Shown here: one piece after another, positions 1-6,377 of the stretch
Layout: the number at the start of each line of letters is the position of its first letter
How positions within the stretch are numbered: the first letter of the stretch is position 1
Assembly: GCA_002404115.1 (NCBI GenBank)
Contig: DHJB01000072.1
Location: 1 to 7,225, forward strand
Source of the DNA: Microbacteriaceae bacterium UBA4731
Lineage (GTDB): Bacteria; Actinomycetota; Actinomycetes; Actinomycetales; Microbacteriaceae
Reading direction: 5' to 3'
DNA length: 7,225 nucleotides
The notes under the pieces: model-generated
What the model was told of the DNA's origin: nothing
The model's input: the letters and a program-made list of their open reading frames with translations, nothing else
The model's database searches: none
Position numbers and translations under genes: made by a program

Positions 1-203
1 GTGATGCCGCGCTCGCGCTCGATATCCATCCGGTCCAGGTACTGGGCGCGCATCGACCGGTCGTCGACGACGCCGGTGATCTGCAGCATCCGGTCGGCCA
101 GGGTCGACTTGCCGTGGTCGATGTGGGCAATGATGCAGAAGTTACGGATGAACGCGGGCGGGGTGGCGGCCGGTTCAAGCGCCTTGAGAGCTCTGGGTGA
201 CAT
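1..203 (-). CDS. lepA: Translation elongation factor 4 (LepA), 5' part only
   Basis: This is the N-terminal 67 codons of the ribosome-associated GTPase EF-4/LepA, which acts on translating or assembling ribosomes in the cytoplasm and at the membrane. The visible protein starts [16 protein letters not shown], then has the G1/P-loop AHIDHGKST at about residues 26-34, followed by LADRML. It reaches the ERERGI stretch that begins the G2/switch I region before the window ends. A short leader of about 18 residues before the GTPase fold is common in actinobacterial LepA. The ATG at 203-201 is preceded by GGGAG 12 bases upstream, a rather long spacing. The stop of the amidohydrolase gene lies only 38 bases upstream and no good promoter is visible in the gap, so read-through from that gene is likely (inference). 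Identification is firm; the remainder of the gene is outside the window. Confidence 0.97.
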   Translation of the reverse strand, partial: MSPRALKALEPAATPPAFIRNFCIIAHIDHGKSTLADRMLQITGVVDDRSMRAQYLDRMDIERERGI

Positions 204-215
204 GGTGGGCTAATT

Positions 216-231
216 CTCCCATGAGTGGGAG
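216..231 (-). promoter_or_regulatory. Short hairpin that includes the lepA Shine-Dalgarno
   Basis: A perfect 6-bp inverted repeat (CTCCCA, 4-base loop, TGGGAG) lies between the amidohydrolase stop and the lepA start. On the minus-strand transcript the 3' arm contains GGGAG, the only Shine-Dalgarno-like element ahead of lepA. Folding could therefore mask ribosome access. There is no U-run after it, so it is unlikely to be an intrinsic terminator. The stem is short and its function is speculative. Confidence 0.35.
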
Positions 232-241
232 GCCCGCCGGT

Positions 242-1468
242 TTACGCGCGCGGGCGGAGGCGTTCGTGGCGTTCGACGACGTGGCCGAGGCCGTCTTCCC
301 AGCGGTACACGTCGACGCCGGAGATGAACACGCGTTCGGCGCGGGAATTCACGTCGAGCGGGTCGCCGGACCAGATCACCACGTCGCCGTCGAGGCCCGG
401 GGTGAGCGAGCCGACGCGGTGGTTCAGGCGCATGATCGACGCCGGGTTGACCGTGAGCGCCTCGATCGCGACCTGGGCCGGCAACCCCTCTTTGACCGCG
501 AGCGAGGCCTGGTGCACGAGGAAGTTGATCGGGACGACGGGGTGGTCGGTGGTGATGGCCACGAGCACACCGGCGGCGGCGAGGGCGGCCAGGTTGCCGA
601 TCGCGCGGTCGCGGAGTTCGACCTTCGTGCGGGAGGTGAACAACGGCCCGAAGATCACCGGGATGCCCCGCTCGGCGAGCACGTCGGCGAGCTTGTGGCC
701 TTCGGTGCCGTGGTTGATCACGAGACGGTAACCGAACTCGTCGGCCAGGCGCAGCGCCGTGGCGATGTCGTCGTGGCGGTGCACGTGCTGGTCCCAGGCG
801 AGCTCGCCGGAGAGAACCCGCGCCAGGGCCTCCTTGCCGAGGTCCCTGGCGAACGGTTCGCCCTTGAGCTCAGCGGCGTCGCGCGATTCGGCGTAGTTGC
901 GGGCCTCGACGAAGGCCTGGCGGATGATCATGCTCACGCCCAGCCGGGTGCTCGGGGTCTGCTTCTGGTCGCCGTACACGCGCTTCGGGTTCTCGCCGAG
1001 AGCCGACTTGACGCTGACCGACTCGCTGATGACCTGCTCGTCGATGGTGCGTCCGCCCCAGCTCTTCATCGCGACGGTCTGGCCGCCGATCGGGTTGCCG
1101 GAGCCCGGCTTCACGACGATCGTCGTGATCCCCCCGGCGAGGGCGTCGCGGAATCCCTCGTCGTCGATGTTGATCGCATCGATGGCGCGCACGGCGGCCG
1201 TGTTCGGGTCGGTCATCTCGTTGGTGTCGTCACCGGCCCATCCGTTGGCCTCCTCGTCGATGCCGACGTGGCCATGCGCCTCGATGAAGCCGGGGAGCAC
1301 CCACTTGCCGGCCGCGTCGATGACGACGGCGTCGGCCGGGAGCACAACGTCGGCGCCTAGTGCTGAGATCAGGCCGTTCTCGATGAGCACCGTGCCGTTC
1401 TCGATCGGGTCGCTCGCAACCGGGACGATGCGGGCATTGACGATGGCGATCGATCGGGGAGAGGTCAT
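242..1468 (-). CDS. Amidohydrolase-superfamily metal-dependent hydrolase (imidazolonepropionase-like), substrate unknown
   Basis: A 408-residue cytoplasmic enzyme of the amidohydrolase superfamily, in the COG1228 imidazolonepropionase-like group. An N-terminal beta-sandwich half (residues 1-58, with IVNARIVP and GKWVLPG) leads into the TIM-barrel motif HGH at 65-67, matching the metal-binding HxH. Further candidate ligands are K120 in VVKPGSGNP, the histidines of QHVHRH (228, 230, 232), H253 in INHGTEGH, and the catalytic-type aspartate D308 in TTDHPV. The C-terminus returns to the sandwich domain (NPAS...GSLTPGLDGDVVIWSGDP, about 341-370), as in complete members. No signal peptide is seen. 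Length and motifs are intact, so an active hydrolase is expected, but the family acts on many cyclic amides, peptides and deaminase substrates and none can be assigned. The ATG has no nearby Shine-Dalgarno; a TAGTGT element six bases upstream suggests a leaderless mRNA. It is divergent from the alpha/beta hydrolase and runs towards lepA. Confidence 0.9.
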   Translation of the reverse strand: MTSPRSIAIVNARIVPVASDPIENGTVLIENGLISALGADVVLPADAVVIDAAGKWVLPGFIEAHGHVGIDEEANGWAGDDTNEMTDPNTAAVRAIDAINIDDEGFRDALAGGITTIVVKPGSGNPIGGQTVAMKSWGGRTIDEQVISESVSVKSALGENPKRVYGDQKQTPSTRLGVSMIIRQAFVEARNYAESRDAAELKGEPFARDLGKEALARVLSGELAWDQHVHRHDDIATALRLADEFGYRLVINHGTEGHKLADVLAERGIPVIFGPLFTSRTKVELRDRAIGNLAALAAAGVLVAITTDHPVVPINFLVHQASLAVKEGLPAQVAIEALTVNPASIMRLNHRVGSLTPGLDGDVVIWSGDPLDVNSRAERVFISGVDVYRWEDGLGHVVERHERLRPRA

Positions 1469-1474
1469 GGGTCG

Positions 1475-1480
1475 ACACTA
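1475..1480 (-). promoter_or_regulatory. Candidate -10 element for the amidohydrolase gene (leaderless)
   Basis: On the minus strand TAGTGT fits the actinobacterial -10 pattern TANNNT and is followed by exactly six bases (CGACCC) and then the ATG. Transcription would begin at or next to the start codon. The only purine-rich SD-like stretch (GGTGAGG) is 14 bases from the ATG, too far to be typical. No convincing TTGACA-like -35 is visible at 16-18 bp. Confidence 0.55.
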
Positions 1481-1527
1481 TGCCTCACCAGCACATTCGA
1501 CGGCTACCGCGGCCCGCGTCGGCTGGT

Positions 1528-1533
1528 TAGGCT
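1528..1533 (+). promoter_or_regulatory. Candidate -10 element for the alpha/beta hydrolase gene (leaderless)
   Basis: TAGGCT fits TANNNT and sits exactly six bases (GGCGCC) before the ATG at 1540, mirroring the divergent gene on the other strand. No Shine-Dalgarno sequence precedes the ATG. No clear -35 element is visible. The two facing -10 elements are about 47 bp apart in the 71-bp intergenic region, so the promoters could interfere with each other or share a regulator. Confidence 0.55.
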
Positions 1534-1539
1534 GGCGCC

Positions 1540-2331
1540 ATGTCCACCCCGGATGCCACGCTCGGCCGCTCTCTCCCCCCGGCGCGGCCGACGCCCGTCC
1601 CCGTGCTGCTCGTGCACGGCATCCGCACCTCGGCCACCATGTGGCGGCACCAGGTGGAGGCTCTCCGCGCTGACGGTCACCTCGTCCTGGCCATCGACCT
1701 GCCCGGGCATGGGGCCCGGCTCGGCGAGGCGTTCACGGTGGAGGATACGCTCGCCACGATCGACGACGGGGTCGCGGCGCTCGACGGGCGGGTGCTGCTC
1801 GTCGGGCTGTCGCTGGGCGGTTATTACGCGATCGCCTACGCCGGAGCGCACCCGGAGCGGGTGATCGGTCTTGTCGCTGCCGGGTGCTCCGCGCTGCCGG
1901 GCGGCCCGGCGCTGGCTGCGTACCGCGGCCTGGCCCGGGTGATCCATCGTCTGCCCGACCGCGGGCTGTGGCTGCACACGATTATGGTGAAGGCGCTCGT
2001 TCCGCCGGAGGGCGCCGTTGACGTGCTCGCCGGCGGCGTGGCGCTCGAGGTGATGGATGCCGGGCTGCGCGCCACGGCGACCCTGAGCCCGCTCGCGAGC
2101 CTCGCTGCCTACCCGGGGCCGGTGTGGCTGGTCAACGGGGCGTTCGACCAGTTCCGGCTGCACGAGCGGAGGTTCCTGGCTGCCAGCCGCGGCGGCCGGC
2201 TGCTGATCGTGCCCGGCGCGACCCACCTCGTCAGCCTGGCCCAGCCGGCCAGGTTCACCGCGATGCTTCGCCGGGTCGCGGCAGAACTCTCCGGCGGTCC
2301 CGCGAACCCGATTGTCGGGCCGGGCGAATAG
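1540..2331 (+). CDS. Alpha/beta hydrolase-fold enzyme, substrate unknown
   Basis: A 263-residue alpha/beta hydrolase of the standard single-domain size. After a short proline-containing N-terminus comes the first core strand with the oxyanion motif LLVHG (23-27). Then follow DLPGHG (53-58), the nucleophile elbow GLSLGG (89-94, serine 91), the acid NGAFDQF (D203) and the catalytic histidine in GATHL (H229). The Ser-Asp-His triad is therefore complete. A lid/cap segment lies at roughly 120-175. No signal peptide or membrane segment is seen, so it should be cytoplasmic. Family members include esterases, lactonases and C-C bond hydrolases; nothing here selects among them. The ATG at 1540 is favoured because a TANNNT hexamer stands six bases ahead of it. 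The gene's 3' end carries the candidate -35 box of the rpsT promoter, so the two genes are tightly packed. Confidence 0.9.
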   Translation: MSTPDATLGRSLPPARPTPVPVLLVHGIRTSATMWRHQVEALRADGHLVLAIDLPGHGARLGEAFTVEDTLATIDDGVAALDGRVLLVGLSLGGYYAIAYAGAHPERVIGLVAAGCSALPGGPALAAYRGLARVIHRLPDRGLWLHTIMVKALVPPEGAVDVLAGGVALEVMDAGLRATATLSPLASLAAYPGPVWLVNGAFDQFRLHERRFLAASRGGRLLIVPGATHLVSLAQPARFTAMLRRVAAELSGGPANPIVGPGE

Positions 2332-2341
2332 CTGGTATCGT
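2312..2341 (+). promoter_or_regulatory. Candidate rpsT promoter
   Basis: A -35-like TTGTCG (2312-2317) and a -10-like TATCGT (2336-2341) are separated by 18 bp; each matches four of six consensus positions. The -10 is preceded by TGG, an extended -10 arrangement. The -35 lies inside the last codons of the alpha/beta hydrolase. Transcription starting near 2348 would give rpsT a leader of about 100 bases. This is the best housekeeping-type promoter in the window, but it was found by eye only. Confidence 0.5.
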
Positions 2342-2355
2342 TTCCTGTTGGCTTG

Positions 2356-2378
2356 CGTGTTGGGTCCCACCCCACACG
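2356..2378 (+). promoter_or_regulatory. Stem-loop in the rpsT leader
   Basis: CGTGTTGGGT and ACCCCACACG form 10-bp arms with one mismatch around a 3-base CCC loop, followed by ATTTTC. It would sit close to the 5' end of the proposed rpsT mRNA. It could be a weak terminator for the upstream hydrolase, a leader element that stabilises the rpsT mRNA, or part of S20 autoregulation. The short T-run (four) argues against a strong terminator. Confidence 0.4.
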
Positions 2379-2450
2379 ATTTTCGCCGCAACGCGCCCTC
2401 TACCGCCGAGCGGCATGTCCGAACAAAAATCTAAACGAAAGCGTATACAC

Positions 2451-2714
2451 GTGGCAAACATCAAGTCGCAGATCAAGCGCATTGGCACCAACAAGAAGGC
2501 TCAGGAGCGCAACAAGGCGGTCAAGAGCGAGTTCAAGACCGCCATCCGCATCGCTCGCGCCGCTGTCACCTCCGGTGACAAGGACAAGGCTGTCGCCAGC
2601 CTCGCCGTTGCTTCCAAGAAGCTCGACAAGGCCGTCAGCAAGGGTGTCATTCACAAGAACCAGGCAGCAAACAAGAAGTCGGCCATCGCGAAGTCGGTTT
2701 CCGCGCTCGGTTAA
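2451..2714 (+). CDS. rpsT: 30S ribosomal protein S20
   Basis: This 87-residue lysine- and arginine-rich protein is ribosomal protein S20, which binds 16S rRNA early in 30S assembly. The N-terminus [14 protein letters not shown] (first residue read as Met) and the C-terminal [16 protein letters not shown] (about 68-83) are the family's hallmarks, and the length is normal. The sequence is a long alpha-helical hairpin with few hydrophobic residues. The GTG start at 2451 is chosen because it yields the canonical N-terminus. A weak purine-rich GAAAG lies nine bases upstream. An in-frame ATG at 2415 would add a basic 12-residue extension not expected in the family. Codon use favours AAG and CGC strongly, as in highly expressed genes. 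The gene stands alone between its own candidate promoter and a strong intrinsic terminator, and converges on holA. Confidence 0.99.
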   Translation: MANIKSQIKRIGTNKKAQERNKAVKSEFKTAIRIARAAVTSGDKDKAVASLAVASKKLDKAVSKGVIHKNQAANKKSAIAKSVSALG

Positions 2715-2760
2715 TCCTGAATGAGCCATCGGCTCATCGCGCCGCCCTCGTGGCGCTCCG

Positions 2761-2791
2761 GCCCCCGCCCTCACCGGCGGGGGCTTTTTTT
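2761..2791 (+). terminator. Intrinsic terminator of rpsT
   Basis: A perfect 9-bp GC-only stem (GCCCCCGCC / GGCGGGGGC) with a 6-base loop CTCACC is followed directly by seven T residues (2785-2791). It begins 46 bases after the rpsT stop. On the opposite strand the same stem is not followed by T residues, so it should work in the rpsT direction only. Confidence 0.95.
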
Positions 2792-2823
2792 GCGCCCACG
2801 ACCCTGCGCGCTCGCCCATTGCA

Positions 2824-2897
2824 CGCCGAGATTGTCCGTTGCGGTCGAGATTGACCGGCGTACCTGGCAATCTCGACCGCATGTGTCAATCTCGGCG
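2824..2897. repeat. Compound inverted repeat built from four CGAGATTG boxes
   Basis: Two nested inverted repeats are visible. The outer arms CGCCGAGATTG (2824-2834) and CAATCTCGGCG (2887-2897) match over 11 bp. The inner arms GCGGTCGAGATTG (2841-2853) and CAATCTCGACCGC (2868-2880) match over 13 bp. They are separated by 6-base spacers that do not pair and by a 14-base central loop. Each half contains the box CGAGATTG twice, 19 bases apart, so four boxes occur within 74 bp. Single-stranded DNA or RNA could fold into 24 bp of stem with one symmetrical internal loop. No T-run follows on either strand. Its position between the convergent rpsT and holA genes suits a REP/BIME-like or MITE-like intergenic element, or a holA 3' end structure. 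Protein binding sites are also possible. Confidence 0.85.
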
Positions 2898-2942
2898 AGG
2901 GGTCAGGTCGGCGCGAGGGGTCAGCGTCGGTGAGGGGCTCAG
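2895..2942 (-). repeat. 18-nt tandem repeat overlapping the holA stop codon
   Basis: Read on the minus strand, three tandem units start at 2942, 2924 and 2906. They share CTGA(G)CCCCTCRC and repeat with an 18-base period; the third is cut to 12 bases and merges with the adjacent inverted repeat. The first unit supplies the holA TGA stop, and because 18 is a multiple of three the TGA of each later unit is in the same frame. The second and third units agree over their first 12 bases; the first differs by an inserted G and one substitution. Confidence 0.7.
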
Positions 2943-3967
2943 CCTTCGCCGCGGCGGGCGATCACGCCGATGAGGCGCTCGAGCGCGAATACCGGGTCGC
3001 GCCCGGCACCCTTGACGCTCGCATCCGTCTCGGCGAGGAGGGATATGCAGCGGGCGAGCCCGGCGTCGGTCCAGCCGCGCAGGTCACGCTGCGCCCGCTC
3101 CACCTGCCACGGAGCAAGCCCGAACTGGGAGGCGAGCTGGCCCGAGCCACCGCGCACGCCGAACAGCTTCGCCATCGTGCGGATCTTGCTCGCGAACGCG
3201 GCCACGATCGGCACCGGGTCGGCGCCGGAGGACAGCGCGTGCCGGAGCGTGACGAGGGCTTCGCCGTGGCGCCCGGCGATGGCGGAATCCGCCACCTTGA
3301 ATGCGTTCGCCTCGACCCGTCCGCCGTAGTAGCGGTCGACCGTCGTTTCGGTGACCTCGGCGCTGGAGTCGGCGATGAGTTGCTGGCAGGCCGCGGAGAG
3401 CTCGGCGAGGTCGTCGGAGAACGCCGACACCAGCGACCGCAGGGCGCTGGCCGTGACGCGTTTGCCGGCAGTCTTGAATTCGGCCGAGGCGAAGTCGTAT
3501 TTGTCGGTCTCCTTCTTGAGCTCCGCGCAGACGATCTCGATGCCGCCGCCGGCGCCACTCCGGATCGCGTCGAGCAGCCTCTTGCCGCGCACTCCCCCGG
3601 CATGCCGCAGCACGACATACGTGTCGTCGGCGGGGTTCTGCAGGTAGTCGATGGCCTCGGTCAGGAAGGTGTCGCTGCACTTCTCGACCGCGCTCACCCG
3701 GATCAGGCGCGGCTCGCCGAAGAGCGACGGGCTGGCCAGGGTGAGCAGTTCGCCGGGTGCGTAGCTGTCCGCCTGGACATCGCTGACCTCGAGCTCCGGA
3801 TCTTCGAGTTTGAGGAAGTCCCGCAGCTGGCGGATGGCGCGCTCGGCCAGGAACGATTCGGTGCCGGAGACCAGCAGGATCGGCGCCGGACGCACCTGGT
3901 GCCAGGCCAGTTGCGGGATCGCCACAGCCTTCGTTGCCCGGCCTGGTGCGGCAGTTCGTGCGGCCAC
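2939..3967 (-). CDS. holA: DNA polymerase III subunit delta
   Basis: A 342-residue protein of normal length for the delta subunit, the clamp-loader component that opens the beta sliding clamp during chromosomal replication. Visible family features are the N-terminal degenerate nucleotide-binding-like strand PILLVSGTESFLAERA (29-44), SLFGEPRLIRV (81-91), and a middle helical region with SAFSDDLAEL (181-190). These are followed by VDRYYGGRVEANAFKVAD (210-227) and a C-terminal collar domain (about 235-342). Delta lacks a functional Walker A, and none is present here. The start is a GTG at 3967 with AAGGGAG four bases upstream (seven from its AAGG part). comEC ends 28 bases before it, so holA is probably the last gene of the comEA-comEC-holA transcript, a common actinobacterial order. 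The stop lies within an 18-nt tandem repeat. Confidence 0.97.
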   Translation of the reverse strand: MAARTAAPGRATKAVAIPQLAWHQVRPAPILLVSGTESFLAERAIRQLRDFLKLEDPELEVSDVQADSYAPGELLTLASPSLFGEPRLIRVSAVEKCSDTFLTEAIDYLQNPADDTYVVLRHAGGVRGKRLLDAIRSGAGGGIEIVCAELKKETDKYDFASAEFKTAGKRVTASALRSLVSAFSDDLAELSAACQQLIADSSAEVTETTVDRYYGGRVEANAFKVADSAIAGRHGEALVTLRHALSSGADPVPIVAAFASKIRTMAKLFGVRGGSGQLASQFGLAPWQVERAQRDLRGWTDAGLARCISLLAETDASVKGAGRDPVFALERLIGVIARRGEG

Positions 3968-3971
3968 GCGG

Positions 3972-3978
3972 CTCCCTT
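3972..3978 (-). promoter_or_regulatory. holA ribosome binding site
   Basis: AAGGGAG on the minus strand lies four bases before the holA GTG. It supports the GTG start over the internal GTG at codon 15, which has no such element. The spacing is tight unless only AAGG pairs with 16S rRNA. Confidence 0.6.
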
Positions 3979-3995
3979 CGGTTGCTCATTCCAGC

Positions 3996-6377
3996 CTAGT
4001 CGGGGCCGGGGACGGACGGCGCGATCGTCTCCCTCGCCGGCACCTTCTCGGTCCACAGGGTCAGCGCGCCGCCGCGCGCCGGCGCGATCACGGCCAGGCC
4101 CTGCCGATCGGTGCGCACGGCGAGCGTCCCCACGGACGCGAGGATGTCGAGCAGCCGCCGGGTGGGGTGCCCGTAACCGTTGTCGGCCCCCACCGAGATG
4201 AGCCCGACGGTGGCCCTGAGCGCGGCGTAGAGCTCCGGGCTCTGGTCGGCCGACCCGTGATGGGCGACCTTCACGACGTCCAACTGCCCCGGAGCGGCCA
4301 CGCGGCGCAGCGCGTTCTGGGCATCCTCGCCGAGGTCGCCGAGGAACAGGGAACGGATGCCGCGCCCGTCGAAGGCGATCGTCACGCTCCCCGGGTTACC
4401 GACCTGCATCACCGGCGACCCGTGCACCGGCCAGAGGATCTCCCAGCGAAGCCCGCCCAGCGTGCCCCGGTCTCCCCGCGCTGACTCCCGCACCACGGCG
4501 CCGCCTTCGGCGAGCCTCTCGTGCAGCCGCTCGTCCTGGGCATTCTCCGGAATCCCGACGAGGGCGGTGTCGACCCGGCCGATCACCGCCCCAACGCCGC
4601 CGATGTGGTCCATGTCGTAATGGGTGAGCACGAGCAGGTTGATTCGCGCGATTCCCAGGGTGTGGAGGCACGCGGCGAGCAGTTTCGGGTCCGGCCCGAC
4701 GTCGACGAGGGCGTACCGATCCCTGTCGCGAACCACGACCGCATCGCCCTGGCCGATGTCGCAAGCGGCGATCTGCCAATCCGCCGGGAAGGCGGCTGCC
4801 CGCCCCACGCCGCTGCCGATGAGCAACCCCGAGTACGCGCAGACCACGGTGAGGAGCAGCGCCAGCGCCCCGGCCGGCCAGCGGGCCCCGCGGAGCCCCT
4901 GGTGCCGCAGGACGAGCGCCAGGATGAGGAGGGTGAGCACGCTGGTCACGGCGACGCCGACCGCGCCGCCGAGCCACGGCAGCCGGGCGCCTGGAAGGAC
5001 CGTCGTGGTGCGGGCGACGGCCGCGATCCAGGCCGACGGCAGCCACGCCGCATCGAGCAGTCCCGCGGCGACGCCGGGCAGCCACGGCAGGAGCAGGCAG
5101 GCGACGAGCCCGATGACCGTCGCCACCGGCGCGGCCGGCGCCGCGAGCAGGTTCGCTGGCACGCCGTAGAGCGGCAGCGTCGGGCTCAGCAGCACGAGGA
5201 CGGGCTGGCAGGCGAGTTGCGCGGCGAGCGGGATCGCGATGAGCGCGGCCAGGCCGACCGGCATCCACCGGGCGAGCGCCCGCGTGAGGGGACCCGCGAG
5301 GGTGAGGAGCCCGGCCGTGGCCAGCACCGACAGGGCGAACCCGTAGTTGCGCGACAGCCACGGGTCGGTGACGAGCAGCACGATCACCACGAGGGAGAGC
5401 GCCGGGATCCCCCCGCCTGGCCGCCCGGCACCGATCGACAGAAGCACGACGGATGCCATCACCGCCGACCGCAGGACGCTCGGCTCCGGCGTCACGAGCA
5501 GCACGAAGCCGAGCAGGACCGCGAGCGACAGGGCGATCCGCAGGGCTCGTCGGAGGCGCAGGTAGCCGCCGAGGAGCATGATCGACGCGATGACCACGGC
5601 GCAGTTCGCGCCGGACACCGCGGTGAGGTGGCTGAGCGCGCTGCCCTTCATCGCGGCGTCGAGCTCGTCGCTCACCGCGCTCGTGTCCCCGATCGCCAGG
5701 CCGGGGAGCAGGTCACCTCCGTCGCCGGAGAGGGCGGATGCCGCCTGAGAGAACCTGGCCCTGAGCTCGTCCGCCCAGGCGAGCCACCACGGCGGGCCCG
5801 CGACGGGTTCCGCTGGGCCGCGGCCGAAGAACAGCGCCGCGGCAGCGTCCCCGGGCGGTGTGGCCTGCAGCGTGCCGGCCAGCCTGACGACGGAGCCGAT
5901 CCGCGGCGCCGTCGCCCCTGACGACATCCCTTCGGCGTAGACGAGCACCGGCACCGAGAGCCGGGTCGTCTGGTGCCCTTGTGTCAGCCCGGTCAGCGTT
6001 CCGCGGAAACGGACCCGGCTGGAGAAGCCGAAGCCGCCCCTGGATCCGCTCTTCGCCGGCATCGACCACACCGTGACCGTGCCGGTCACGGTCGCATGGT
6101 GGTCGGCCGCCGCGCGCACTGGGGGCGGCAGCCGCACCGGCGCGGCCACCGCGACGGCCGAGGCAACGAGCGCCGCTCCCGCGCAGCAGACCCCCAGCGC
6201 AGCCCAGATTGCCCGCCGGCGCGGCCCTCGATCGGCGACCATGGCGGCCATCAGGGCCACCGCGCCCAGCCAGAGCGCGATCAGCGCGCCGCCGACCGCG
6301 TCGGGCGCCCCGACGAGCAGCGCAGCCGCGAGCCAGCAGGCCACCGCCGGGGCGACGAGGCGCAGGTCGAGCCTCAT
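3996..6377 (-). CDS. comEC: ComEC/Rec2 DNA-internalisation channel with C-terminal metallo-beta-lactamase domain
   Basis: A 793-residue polytopic membrane protein that forms the channel for single-stranded DNA during natural transformation. About three hydrophobic segments (roughly 8-24, 28-47, 56-80) precede an extracytoplasmic OB-like region (about 85-190). The competence domain begins near 225 with HLTAVSGAN at 250-258 and many membrane helices to about 490, plus one at 503-523. The C-terminal metallo-beta-lactamase domain starts with CDIGQGDAVVV (539-549). It carries THYDMDHIGG (585-594), the usual ComEC HxDxDH form, then NPGSV (661-665), FLGDLG (678-683), KVAHHGS (703-709) and YGHP (735-738). 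The nuclease-type site therefore looks intact. The OB-like region contains no cysteine, so the disulphide known in Bacillus subtilis ComEC cannot form. The start overlaps the comEA stop as ATGA, with AAGGAG 11 bases upstream inside comEA, indicating translational coupling. Transformation itself is not shown by the sequence. Confidence 0.98.
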   Translation of the reverse strand: MRLDLRLVAPAVACWLAAALLVGAPDAVGGALIALWLGAVALMAAMVADRGPRRRAIWAALGVCCAGAALVASAVAVAAPVRLPPPVRAAADHHATVTGTVTVWSMPAKSGSRGGFGFSSRVRFRGTLTGLTQGHQTTRLSVPVLVYAEGMSSGATAPRIGSVVRLAGTLQATPPGDAAAALFFGRGPAEPVAGPPWWLAWADELRARFSQAASALSGDGGDLLPGLAIGDTSAVSDELDAAMKGSALSHLTAVSGANCAVVIASIMLLGGYLRLRRALRIALSLAVLLGFVLLVTPEPSVLRSAVMASVVLLSIGAGRPGGGIPALSLVVIVLLVTDPWLSRNYGFALSVLATAGLLTLAGPLTRALARWMPVGLAALIAIPLAAQLACQPVLVLLSPTLPLYGVPANLLAAPAAPVATVIGLVACLLLPWLPGVAAGLLDAAWLPSAWIAAVARTTTVLPGARLPWLGGAVGVAVTSVLTLLILALVLRHQGLRGARWPAGALALLLTVVCAYSGLLIGSGVGRAAAFPADWQIAACDIGQGDAVVVRDRDRYALVDVGPDPKLLAACLHTLGIARINLLVLTHYDMDHIGGVGAVIGRVDTALVGIPENAQDERLHERLAEGGAVVRESARGDRGTLGGLRWEILWPVHGSPVMQVGNPGSVTIAFDGRGIRSLFLGDLGEDAQNALRRVAAPGQLDVVKVAHHGSADQSPELYAALRATVGLISVGADNGYGHPTRRLLDILASVGTLAVRTDRQGLAVIAPARGGALTLWTEKVPARETIAPSVPGPD

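Noticed and set aside
197..1360. Long plus-strand reading frame of 387 codons
   Set aside because: It is antisense to the well-supported amidohydrolase gene and its translation is low-complexity Val/Asp/Gly/Arg text typical of shadow frames in GC-rich DNA.
1504..2391. Minus-strand reading frame of 295 codons
   Set aside because: It is antisense to the alpha/beta hydrolase, whose triad motifs are complete; the opposite frame has no family features.
2824..2897. Bidirectional intrinsic terminator
   Set aside because: The hairpin is strong but no T-run follows on either strand, so the classical mechanism is not supported.
2721..2933. Short plus-strand reading frame after rpsT
   Set aside because: It runs through the rpsT terminator stem and the inverted repeats, so it is not a credible gene.
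2824..2942. CRISPR-like array
   Set aside because: The repeated boxes are short, partly inverted, and lack regular 30-40 base spacers; no cas gene is present.
2930..4201. Plus-strand reading frame of 423 codons
   Set aside because: It lies opposite holA and the end of comEC, shows no recognisable domain, and has arginine-rich composition expected of a mirror frame.
4521..5921. Plus-strand reading frame of 466 codons
   Set aside because: It is antisense to comEC; the translation is a run of Arg, Gln, Glu, Asp and Gly without motifs.
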